Translations under genes and position numbers: made by a program
Shown here: positions 37,892-48,885 of the stretch, piece by piece
How positions within the stretch are numbered: the stretch's first letter is position 1
Layout: each line of letters begins with the position of its first letter
From: Stratiolaelaps scimitus
Lineage: Eukaryota > Arthropoda > Arachnida > Mesostigmata > Laelapidae
Direction: 5' to 3'
Length of the DNA: 64,000 nucleotides
NCBI GenBank assembly: GCA_019614645.1
Contig: JABWDB010000004.1
Location: forward strand, 21,142,001-21,206,000
The notes under the pieces: generated by a model
What the model was told of the DNA's origin: nothing
The model's input: only the letters and a program-made list of their open reading frames with translations
Databases searched by the model: none

Positions 37892-38987
37892 ATGTACGAT
37901 AAACGACGCTCCCGAACGTACCGGCTAAACTACGAAATCGGCACCTCGCTGTATTCGAAACAGATCGCCGATCTCAATGCCCGCGTGGGAAGCATCTCGA
38001 CCAGGTAGAGTACAATGGTACTATTTGTTGTAAAATCATTTACGTACGCTACAGCCTCACACGACGTACCAAGAATACCATACGAGGATACGGCAATTTC
38101 GAGACATGAAGAAATATAGCGAAATATCCTTTCAACTATTGGGGGTAGGTAAGGCGCAATACGGTTCGTGCCTATTCACTGCTGTATCGTATACGAGGGG
38201 ATAGATGAAAAATTCTACAAAGCTAACGCGAGCTACGTCTTTCTGGTGTACTAATTACGGACTGTAATGCTGGTTTATTTAGCCTGTATTATCCTCATTG
38301 GAGCGTACGGGATGACATGTATATTCATGAGAGCATCTACGGGAAACGCAGCCGGGATCTTCTCCGGAACGATTGGCGGCACACAGCTCATTTTCACGAC
38401 CGCGTAGTTCGCGACGCCATGCCCAAGGAGGACTTCTCGAAGTGAGTTTCTCCTTACACAATTTATTTAGCCACCGGCTCCCCATAGCGATATTTGTATA
38501 TATATATATATATATGTCCTCGTAATACAATATGCCTTTCGTGAAACTCATTAGTTCCAGGCATGTTATAAGGCTCATATATGTAAGGACTTATAGTCAC
38601 TACAAAGACGATCTGACAGCTACGGATCGTGTAGTTGTCCCGGGCTTAGTTCACTCGTACACTTCGGCTTGAGGTCCAGGAGAGCCAGAAAAGTATCCTC
38701 TCATACTCAATAGAAATTCGTTCCGATTGACCACGCTTCGGGCAAGCAGGTACTGGAGACTCGACGGGACGTATTGGCGTCGCTTGTGGCCATCAATCGA
38801 TTCGTTCGGACGGACACATGCCGGAGAAACCGTTCGCTGGGTGGAGCAGGCACGTACCCGCGAGAAGCACGTCGAATGGGAGCGACAACGAGAACGCGAA
38901 CGACGTGAGAAACTGCGCGAGATCTATGCACCGGATCGAGCGGAGATCCTCTACAAACCCAAGAGGCATTTGAGCGTCAAGTGGTAA
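37892..38987 (+). CDS. Small charged protein, possible CFAP90-like, 3 exons
   Basis: Exons 37892-38004, 38283-38441 and 38714-38987 join in phase (2, 2) and give about 181 residues. Codons and splice sites look genuine. The first two exons resemble CFAP90 (C5orf49), a microtubule inner protein of ciliary doublets: an MYDKRRSRTYRLNY start, then ESIYGKR, a run of Arg and Asn, and HFHDRVVRDAMPKED where CFAP90 has a similarly spaced H..F.R segment. This match is by eye and short. The third exon adds a region not known from vertebrate CFAP90: aromatic (RYWRLDGTYWRRLWP), then a highly charged Arg/Glu helix (VEWERQRERERREKLRE) and a basic end. The acceptor lies 7 nt before the ATG, so a 5' UTR exon, perhaps at 35.8-36.1 kb, is likely. 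The gene is convincing; the name is tentative. Confidence 0.6.
38494..38530. repeat. Half copy of the AT-centred palindrome
   Basis: An AT run is followed by GTCCTCGTAATACAA, which matches the right arm of the palindrome at 39090-39154 (GTGCCCTTGTAATACAA) with a two-base deletion and one substitution. The left arm is not preserved. It lies in the second intron of the gene at 37.9 kb. Confidence 0.5.
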
Positions 38988-39105
38988 CATCGACCGCGAA
39001 CCTGTTCACGGAACCGGAAGGCGCCCGCGACTTTCGCGGCGGACGGAACTCGAACGCGGCCATTGCTACACACAATTACTTCTCGATTCTTTGTATTACA
39101 AGGGC

Positions 39106-39138
<33 letters not shown>

Positions 39139-41676
39139 GCCCTTGTAATACAAACCCGAGCACGGTAAAACAGGGCATCGTAAATACCAGACGATGTCAA
39201 AGAACAAGACACTGTAGCTAATTCATTTACTTAAATATCTAATCAATGAACAACGATAACGCATACGATATACAGTAGCCCTACAGAACGAAACCAAATC
39301 GTGCCGAGTCATTCAATAGCATCACCACTCATTTTCATGCATATATCAAGTACGTATATCTAGTATTGAGAGATGAACTGAAGATGTACGACGAAAGTGA
39401 AACAAATAAAACGTATGTTGAAATAACACTTTGCCTTCTGTGTTATTCTTTATAATATTTATCAGATAGTGTATATGTTTCGCACACAGCTTGAACGGCG
39501 TCCACCGTTGAGCGGTTTGAAAAACGAACCAGCCACAAAGACACACTACGCGGTGGTGGACAGACGATGACGTCCATTTAGACCTTGATCCCTTCGGGAG
39601 CACCCAAGCCACCGCTCTGACTGGTTACGATTACATATAGCACACATAATTATGCTTCGATTGAAAAACAATTCTTGTAGCGCAACATTACTATAATTTT
39701 TATTACTATTTCGATCATGCTCTGGCTGTACTATGTAATATTTGTAATTATCTAGCCTACTATTATATATAAATATATATATACAGCAGTATGAACGGCA
39801 TTATTCCACTAAGACGATTTGTGTATAATCAACAATGACGGAAACGTCTGTCTGCTCGGCATTTATCGCGCATTGGTGACTAGTCGGATCGCTGTGGAGA
39901 ACGGTCACCTATTTTATCCGTCGTCGGAGCTCCCGAATGACTTGCGTCCAGTCGACGTGCTCCAACTTGGCCTTGCCTCGGAGGTAAAAATAAGCGGTCA
40001 TCCGGGCTGCGGCACGCAGCGGTGCCCAATTAGCCAGCTAAGGAAAGAACAATCACGGAACATGGTTCAATTAATCACTAGTGTAATGGTGACGAAAGGA
40101 GCGATTGATTAGCACGCACGCAGACCGCAATATTTGTCTAAGCCATTGGTGGAGGTCACTTGTGGGTGACCAGTCGTCCCCGTCAACATCAGTTAACCGT
40201 CGTAGAGCTTCACGTAAAATTTCACTGTATGCTAATATACCGGGTTGAGTATGAGGGGATTCATGTTCACTTGATATTGTTTAATCAGCATCGTTCTTTT
40301 CCCTACAGACAGTGTACTCGCAGTCCCCATTGCGGCCAGGTGTCTCCTTTGGCTGGAGTGTTAATAATGCTGAGAGGTTTCAGCCCATCTAAATGTGCCA
40401 AATACATCAGTACAGAAATATCGATATTAGCGTAAAGCTTTCAAGCCGAGCCGATAGCCATTTATTTCGAAGTATTGGATACCTAGTGTCCCTAGGCTCG
40501 CACTAGCGATCTTCTTTATCTGTCGCTTTACAGCCAGAGAAGACCCAAACCGTTGTGACGTTATGGAACAACGAGAGTTTACACAAGAATCAAGCAATTC
40601 GTACCCTTTCAATGACTTGTTCGTTGTTCACAAAGTAGTGTGCGAGAATCCGCCGGAGCACCATCCTGAAAAAGGACCAAGCAATACGTCGTCGTAGTGG
40701 GAAACCGCTGGTATTCGCATTGCGCAAGAACCGTCCAGTATGACCCCCTCATTCGTATCAAGCGGAGCGCCGTCACCGGTAGCCAAGAGATAGCCCAATT
40801 GAAGAACGTTCAATAAAAACATTTACACTTGCGAGCATAGAATTCGAGCAAAACACATTTATTTACATTACGACATCGGGAACGCCAATGATGATAAATC
40901 GATCGTTGAGGTCTACATTGAACAATAAATTGTCTACATTGTGCACGGTGGAAAGCGATGTAAATATTGCGATTGAGACGAACTGCACTAAGATCGAGGA
41001 CTTGTTTGCTAGTAGTAATGGTTCATTTTTTTATGCGGGCCGGCTACCCAGGAGTTAGATTGGTGTCTGACTAAACGTTTCAGCAGCGATAACGTCGAAA
41101 ATGTCTCATTGCCTCTATCCTTCACCTTTATAGTGTTCATATTTGAATAAAAAACCGTCGGGAAACACCCAAACAAAGTAAGGACAGGCCACGATCCCAT
41201 TACTCACAGCTAGCTACAACTACAATAAAATACTTGATTGATGTCGGCTGTTTAGCTTTCCGAAATTTTGCTTTACTTAAATGAACGGCTATGGAAGTAT
41301 TGTTTTACGCTGACATCGTACGACGTCCGCGTGATACGACTTGGTACTGGCAGGACATACGTTCAAGGAGGACAGTGTACTTAATTTTAAAAATAGTTTC
41401 CATTTATTATACATATACAGCATTTAATCAAATGATTACGGCATTTGCGCATATTGCAAAATACGCCGCCTTCCTTCCCTGTTAGCGTACTAACAAGGCC
41501 ACTCTCTTCTGGTTCCTACGCGGCGTCGTTCACAGTGTGATTGTACGGCTTCGTCGGCGATGTCATTTGCGCAAGCAACAACAATCGAACATGTTTCCCT
41601 TAATCCTGTTCGTCTACGACAGTGATTCCCCTGGGAAAATATCACAAAATATTTCAGCGAGCCAACGTGTGTTGTC
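38988..41676. other. Convergent intergenic region between the CFAP90-like gene and SAYSD1
   Basis: Holds the 65-bp palindrome at 39090-39154 and both 3' UTRs; AATAAA near 39404 could serve the plus-strand gene and TTTATT near 41400 the minus-strand SAYSD1. A GC-richer segment at 39820-40040 is open on both strands. Its minus-strand frame follows an acceptor-like GTGCCGCAG and ends in a stop, but no protein was recognised. Confidence 0.5.
39090..39154. repeat. Perfect 23-bp inverted repeat around an AT core
   Basis: The left arm starts TTTGTATTACAAGGGCAC and the right arm is its exact reverse complement, ending GTGCCCTTGTAATACAAA, with only AT repeat between. The whole 65-bp block can fold as one hairpin. 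It lies about 100 bp after the stop of the gene at 37.9 kb, probably in its 3' UTR. It may be a miniature inverted-repeat element that carries an AT microsatellite. Confidence 0.95.
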
Positions 41677-42135
41677 CTATCGAATGCCCATAGTCATTCG
41701 CATTTGTTCGCCTGTCAGCTGGCTGCCCTGTATTGGCGCCACGCCGGGATTGAACACCGAGTATGCACTGGCCTCGTTCTGCTTCCTTTGGCGAAGTCCG
41801 AACTTCCATAGGCTGTACAGTATCGACAGCACGAAGTACACGGCTCCGAACTCAAACGAGATTGCGGTGAAGAACAGGATCGCCCACATTGCGACGTATA
41901 TGAGCACGACTCGTTTATCCGACTCGACGAAATCATGGTACAGAGTGTCTTCCACCTCACCAACTGTTCGTAATGGACCGCTGGAACTAAGCCGAGCTGG
42001 CTCTGGTGTGTTCGTTTGGGCAGGAGCGTCACGAACATCGTCCTCTTTTACCGCTGGCGCTGTACGCGGAAGCTCGGGGGGTGCTTTGTGGGCTTTGCGA
42101 AAGGTAGCTAGACGTTGCTCAAGAGAGACGGACAT
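41677..42135 (-). CDS. SAYSD1: SAYSvFN domain-containing protein 1 (SAYSD1), complete, single exon
   Basis: One uninterrupted 152-residue frame (human SAYSD1: 183). It begins with a family-like MSVSLEQRLATFRKAHK helix, followed by a Pro/Ala-rich linker. Two hydrophobic segments at about residues 77-93 and 95-112 (the second reads FGAVYFVLSILYSLW) form the membrane hairpin region. The name-giving motif SAYSVFNPG follows, then APIQGSQLTGEQ and a short end, as in the human protein. SAYSD1 is an ER membrane protein linked to ribosome stalling and UFMylation-dependent quality control at the translocon, and was first noted on cytoplasmic vesicles. The start is the first ATG of the frame and places the conserved LEQRLA at the N-terminus. 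It is transcribed divergently from the SWT1-like gene. Confidence 0.93.
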   Translation of the reverse strand: MSVSLEQRLATFRKAHKAPPELPRTAPAVKEDDVRDAPAQTNTPEPARLSSSGPLRTVGEVEDTLYHDFVESDKRVVLIYVAMWAILFFTAISFEFGAVYFVLSILYSLWKFGLRQRKQNEASAYSVFNPGVAPIQGSQLTGEQMRMTMGIR

Positions 42136-44255
42136 GGCCTTGGATTGAGGATAACCAGCTATTCGAATAGGTGGCCGATCAATGCACAGCTGATCGATCT
42201 ATGAACGCTGGTTGTTCGAAGACGCGTCTGGGGAAGCCGTTTGCAGGCAGACCGCTTAGTAGGGGCTTGTTTCCTTCTCGTGAATCTGGCGATATCGGTG
42301 TACGTCTTATGGATCAGATCGCAAAACGGAGATCGCAGCACTGAATAGATCTGAGTTGTCACAAATCAGCCATGGTGTCCGCCACACGTTCACCAATCAA
42401 CGACCTGATGATGGGCGAGCGGTAAATAAAAAAAACAGCCCTAGGACAGCGCTTCAGTACGAACTGGTAGGCGCAACATCCCTCACAGTCAATATAGGAG
42501 ATGCTATGCCCTATACGCGACGCTGGGCATGAAACACATTCGCGTCACTTCGTGAATTGCACTATCGACGTGTTAATACGACGAGAATCAAATTGACGAG
42601 TTGGATGCCAACAACTCCGTTACACCATGCAGTCAAAAGTGTGCGGTCGCCATATTGGATTTATGAGTGCGATCAGAACGGCGTCAGGTGGAGCTTTGTC
42701 GGCTCAGCTCAACTAATGTCCTCGCCTGCCCATTGATCAGAGTGAGAAAAGAAAATTCAAAACAGTTACCAAAGCTCACCTGATTGCAGATGTCTCCGAA
42801 TCTCCCTTACTGCTATCACCTTAACACTCATAGACGATTCGGCCACTACCTGATACAACGCTAAAACTTAGCGCATGTGTCGATTACGATGGACATTTGT
42901 AGTTCTTCATGCACCATTATATTCATTTGTTCATTCAACATAGGCGAATTCACGTCCGGAGGACATTTGTGATGAACTAATCGGACACTTTCAATCGCAG
43001 CGAGCTGCACAAACTTCATACATCGACTGAATAATTCCGCTCGATTGATTAGTGCCGCATCCTAGACAGATGTAAGTTTCGTTAACGTGTGTGTATGCTG
43101 GTTCGTCTCGTGCGCGCAGCGAACCAAAACATTTCATTCGTGAGCATGTTGACGGAGTACCCGCCTATTTGTATGGAAAACCGTCGGCGCGTTCAAATAT
43201 TTTCGATTTCCTTACGTTGCTTGTGATTCCACGGTAAAGTGTACTAGAAGATATCGGTAATGTCAGGATGTGAATGTGTTGACATTTTTTCCCTGTATTT
43301 ATATACATATGTATATATATGCATATATATATATATATGCATGTGTAGACGGAGTTAGCACGCACATGATCACGTATATGCGTGGGCGCTTGTGCCTTCC
43401 ATCCTACCGTCATACAGATGTATATGCTTCATAGAAAACTTTGTCGAGTTTGTTGAGGCTGCTGTTGATGTCCGTTTTCTCGTCTGGAACATTTTGCCGA
43501 CAACTCAATCGCAGCTGATGCGACTTATATGGAAATAAGGGAATATAAACATGTGTTATAGATATATAAAGAGAGGGTGACGAATGCGTGTTTTTACACG
43601 TGGAAGTATATCGTCTCAATGGAGCTTCTTCCTCGTAGTTGGCAATTGTGGTGCAACAATTTTTTATATAGATTACAATATATATATATATATATGAACA
43701 CACTCATTGTTGATAGATTGAGTCACAAACTGTTTCACATAGAATTTACTCGTTGTTCTTTTCGAGCGCGATGTTTTAAATACTATTTGGTATCATCTTC
43801 ACACTCTTTCACAGAGGGTCTTTATTTAGTACATATGGTTTACACAGGGTGTATAACAACTATAATAATTATTTTAGGAATCAATGAGGCACACAACAAT
43901 CAACGAGCCGTGATATATTTGAATGTTTCGCGTTTCTATAGAACAATCAGCAGATATCATCTTAGATGTGACTTTGTGAACATCTTTGGAAGAAGTCGAT
44001 CAACAGTGTTGCCATGTGGAATGTTTCGTTGGACGAGTCGTGCTATGATGCTATATGCTAGCCTTTTGTAGCGTTATACAATTACGAAATATTGCAGTGA
44101 AATGCAAACGAACAGCTCCCGAATGCCCTCAATAATATTTCCCACCGTGAATAAAATTGCTAATGACCTATTGTTGTTGTATTGATACATTTCAACTTTC
44201 AGTTGTGGAAGAAGTGACCCATCAGACGTTTGAGTTGTGAGCAATAATTGTGACA
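42136..44255. other. Divergent intergenic region between SAYSD1 and the SWT1-like gene
   Basis: Should contain both promoters. Seen: AT-rich palindromic microsatellites at 43297-43340, a short (AT)n run at 43679-43694, and several open frames without recognisable protein (43577-44071 plus, 43410-43703 minus). No TATA or initiator assignment was attempted. Confidence 0.5.
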
Positions 44256-47200
44256 ATGGACAGACTTACGCCCGCTCAGCAGGCGGTGCTCGAGCGGATG
44301 CAGAAGAAAAAGGAGCTCGACGCGAAGAAACTCCTAAAGAAAAAGGGTAAAAAATCAGGAGCACCAGCAGCAGCAGATGCCGCAGTCGAACCCGATGGAG
44401 CGCCAAGTCAACAAGGACAGGGGGACTACAACGCGGCTGTAAGAGAGCGTCATTCGATTGCCTTCAAATCGATTCAGACTAGTAATCATACTGTGAATGT
44501 GTGAACTCGAATATGCTGCATGATCTTAATCTCTATTCCAATATAGCGTCTTCATTCGCCTATAGAATACAACGAAAGCGTTACTAGGATATAATTCACG
44601 TGTATTTCGCTGCGGGTAATCTTACGGGACATTTCAGGGTGTCGATTCAGAGCCGAAGAAATCTGCTCGAGCTGGAAGAGGTCGGAGAACCGATGTTCAT
44701 GTTGTATCCGATGATACTGAAGGATCGAACGATGATCAGAGGAAGACGGCGGAACATGCATCTGTAAGCATGCCTTGCAAAATTTCCACAAATACACCTT
44801 TCTCTCGTTCAGCCAGCGACTAATTATGCTTAACTGGCCGGCGAGGCGGCGCAGATATGTCTACACATACATTTGCATTGACGATTTCTTATTTATTTGT
44901 TTCTATGCTATTATTGGTACACGACTATTCAATCGCACACTTGGAGGTTGATGAATCAAGAAACTGGAAATGGAATATATTTAAATAAAAACTACAAGAT
45001 AGTCAAATATAATTATTTATGATAACAAGTGAACAGTCGATATCCATTAACGTTTATCGGACTTCATTTTGGACCTTTTTGTTTTCGAGGTACACCGAAC
45101 GCCAGGGAAGTATACTCTGAAGCTGGTTAGCTTGCTGCAGATATGGGAGATGCTTTAATTATGCTTACCAGTTTCGGCTGGTAACTAACCATTGTATGTT
45201 TGTTGTTTTAGGATACTGGAGACAGCGTTCCGAAAACTCCAAGATCTGCCAGAAGTCGAAAAACAGATGTGCTCCCCGGTGGAAATGAGACCGCCGAAGA
45301 ATCTTCTGTACGCATCACTACTCTGTTGGATTTGTTTCGAGTTTTATCTTGCTTAGACACATTACGTACAATGACTCACTATCGTAAGGGCACACATTGT
45401 GATTTGCGAATATTGCCACAGCTGAGACTAGCGATTAGGGTAGCTCCCATAAGCTAGACTGAGATAATTGTGCATACTAGTGATATATTTGCGAAAGCCA
45501 TAAGACTCGTTTGTGATATGTGACACGTTGCTGTATTTCAAGGACAACTAGTTATTGCAAACCAGAGTGGTTGCTTACGAACAAGCGACCTATGACCAAA
45601 TAATTTTCGATAGATACACATGGGGTGTGTGTGATGCATGAATTCCAATTTCATATTCGATAAAGACGTTATTCTATTCCGTTATAATTCGGTGTTTACG
45701 AAATTTGAGTCATGCCATAAGCAATCATCATTCGACTTTAATTAGGCTTTTGTCTCGCCTATGGCATACTAAAATATTGTTTATGGGCTGCTGTGTCATC
45801 GTCTGCAGTAACATGACTTTATACTGAAAGACTAAATATATATGATACATATTTATTTTCTCATTGCAACTGCAGGTTTCTGGAGAGGCTGACAAAGTGA
45901 CAAAAGGAGGTCGGAGTCGAAAAACGATATCGGTTGTGGAGAAACCCGTTGCGCAACAACCGGTATGCGTCCGTATAATTAGCCAGATTACCCAGTAATA
46001 CCTAGCCATATTAATCCACAAATTCATTTATTTATTGCTCTTATCGACCGGGGCGGGGGGGGGCGAATTGGAATAGATTTCAAGGCAACTACAGAAATGG
46101 AATGTGATCATAATAATAAGCACTACGCATAATTATTTGGAATGTAATAACAATAATAATAATAATAAGCACTACGCACAATTACCCATTTACAAAAGAG
46201 CACATTTTCATTTTTAAAGTAAACGTGACTGACATCTGTTTGTCAACGAACATGGAAATTATTTCACTTAGCTTCGATGGTCCTCTTAATTTGATTGTAT
46301 TTTCCTAGCAGGCAATGACACCAGCTCAGCTCGAAGTGCTAGAGAAGATGAAGAAAAAGCGGAGTGACAATCCCAAGGGGAGAAAGTCGGTAAAATCGTC
46401 GAACGTTGTCGAAACGAAGACCGACACTGAAGTGGAGATTGACTCGGTGAGTAGTTACCTTATTGGGACAGGATTCCGTTTCGTTCGTGTTGAGAACTAA
46501 AGGTGATACGGGGCTGTCCTTAACAATAAACGATTTATTAGTTGGCTGATCGATTTCAGCGAGCACAAATCGTTCTAGCTGCAACTGTATCAACTGTAAT
46601 AATCTAGCGGCAAAGCTATTCGATAGGAAACAACTTGGCTTATTGCGTACCGTTATCGAATAGTCCGATGCTGGCTTAAGGCTAAGTCAGTAGCTTGCTA
46701 GCCGACTTGGTTACCCAGTCGTCAGTGGCGTTTATTTTTCGTCCAGATTGGGTTCATTTTTCAATGAACGTTCTCTCAAATTTCGTCCTAGGATGCATCG
46801 TTGAGTGTGACTATTGTGGAACCTGTCGCTAAGAGTCGACGAAAAACGAGTCACGCTGACGTGTCGCTGGTGAGTCCGACCTTTTTATTGCTTGTCGTGT
46901 ACATTGACCATGGATGCATTCGTGCGTATATAATGATGGATGCATGATGGCCTTAGGCTCAAGTTGGCCTAGGCTTTCTAACCTTTCATCTTGTGCTGAA
47001 AGCGGTTGTGAAAGATACGACCCTCACCTGGCTGTATTGCTTCAAATGTCACTTGCAGCAGGAACATCCCATGACGTCGACGATGATCGAGGCTCCAGCT
47101 CGAGGTCGCCGGAAAACACTCAACGCCGACGTGAGCGCTGTGAGTACCAGTTAACTATCATTAGCCTCTAGTAACGTTTGCGCAATTAATAGAGGTAGAG

Positions 47201-47567
47201 CTCAAGTCGTACGAACCTGTTGTGCCCTTCTCTGAATCAAATGTTATGTATTATATCAAGAGATTTATAAAAATAGGTTCAAAAATAAATTTACTACATC
47301 CAGGCGTCCAGTCGATGATTTCAACTAATCGGCTCCACTCGCTATGTACCTGTTTAATACCTTTCATGTTCGCCAATGGTTCTTGCAGGTGGCTCCCATC
47401 AACACTGTTAAGGAGCCCGAAAAGACGAGCAACAAGCGGAAAGCGCCGAAAATAATTGACCTCGACGAATCCGATGGCGACCCCGAACCTGATGTGAGTA
47501 TAGCAAGCAGCGTAGACGCAGCACAGGTGCCTCCAATGAAAATTCATGTTTGGCAGTGCTACTATCA

Positions 47568-47606
<39 letters not shown>

Positions 47607-48885
47607 CCCCTATGCCACGTGCTTAAGAGTTGTGAAAACTGTAGTGTTTCGTTAAGAAACCACTCAAACCTCTTTACCTTATAAATGTGTTTCTATATAT
47701 TCTATATAAAGCTAGTGCTTATCGATCTGTAAAACAATAGTACACATTGTTTGTTCTATCAAATGTGTCCCATTTTATTATTATTACTATTATTACATTG
47801 TAGAAACCAATGAACGTGACCCAGTTGGCCGTTATGGAGCTCATCAGGAAGAAGAAAGAGGCCACAGTGGCGAAATCTTCAAACAGCCGAAAAAGTCTGC
47901 CTGCGAACACGTCACGAGTGATTGATATCCCAGATGAGCCCGCGCAGCCGGAAATGAGCCGAGGCGCTGACGATAGCCCCAAAAAAGCTGCCAAACCACG
48001 GCGTCAGGTATGAATTCAATTCTTCTCCAGCGTTGACAAGATACCATGGAGATATATTAGAGAACGTGTTCGTTCATAGACAAACAAGCATAAGCACACT
48101 GTGAGAACGAGGTTAGAACTTCTCCGTTATGTCGCTCCTCGTGTCTCTACATTATAACAATGTTAAAGATACTCTTTGCATTGTAGTCTATGACTCCCAA
48201 CCAAATTGCCGTGATGAAGAAGATCCAAGATAAACACGATCAGAACGCCAAGCCTGTTTCGTCCGAGGACACGGGTGATTCGGATGCCTCCTCGGATGAC
48301 ACGGCAAGACCTGCGAACTCGACGGTGATTCGCGTCAATGAGGACGAAGGCTTCCAGCAGGCGAAGGAGCTTCTCGACATTTTAGAAAAGGGTGTGAGAC
48401 GTGCAAGCTATCGCTTGTCGCTGAGGAAACTCGTCTCAGCTGGCGTTAAGGAGGCAGTGCAGAAATTAAAGGTGAGTCAATACGCCTACAGCGGCATTCA
48501 GCGGTGACGCTCGTCTTCTTGGGCGCCAGTTCAGCTTAGCTACATGTCAGCTGGATTTTCACAACTGGCTCAAGCAATTGTGATGTTGTCATCTTATTAT
48601 ACCTTCCAGCCGCTGAGTCCAGTTCAAACGAACCTTGTTGCAACTTGCCGACAAGAGATTATGGGCGATGAGGAGAGCTTCCAATCAAGTGGATCCGCCG
48701 ACGTCGAGAGAAAATCCGCCAAAAAGCGACGCGCTGAAGAGGATCAACCCTCAGCTGGACCGAAACGAAAGATAGGCGACTCCAGCAAGAGGAAACCGGT
48801 GAGCGCTAATAGCTTCGAACCTGATGATGAAGCTGATACCGATGCAACGGAGGACATCGTCACGCAAGAGAAGCCACCGAAAAAG
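44256..48885 (+). repeat. Array of 11 duplicated phase-0 exons encoding two repeated motifs
   Basis: Motif A occurs near the start of exons 1, 5, 9, 10 and, degenerate, 11: LTPAQQAVLERM, MTPAQLEVLEKM, MNVTQLAVMELI, MTPNQIAVMKKI and LSPVQTNLVATC. It is followed in most copies by a Lys-rich stretch. Motif B is a short basic block in exons 2, 3, 4, 6, 7 and weakly 8: GRGRRTDVHVV, ARSRKTDVLP, GRSRKTISVV, AKSRRKTSHADVS, ARGRRKTLNADVS and NKRKAPKIIDLD. Every exon is a multiple of three bases and every junction is phase 0, so exons could be gained, lost or skipped without breaking the frame. The order A-B-B-B-A-B-B-B-A-A-A suggests that an A-B-B-B block was duplicated as a unit. What the motifs bind is unknown. 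Confidence 0.8.
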
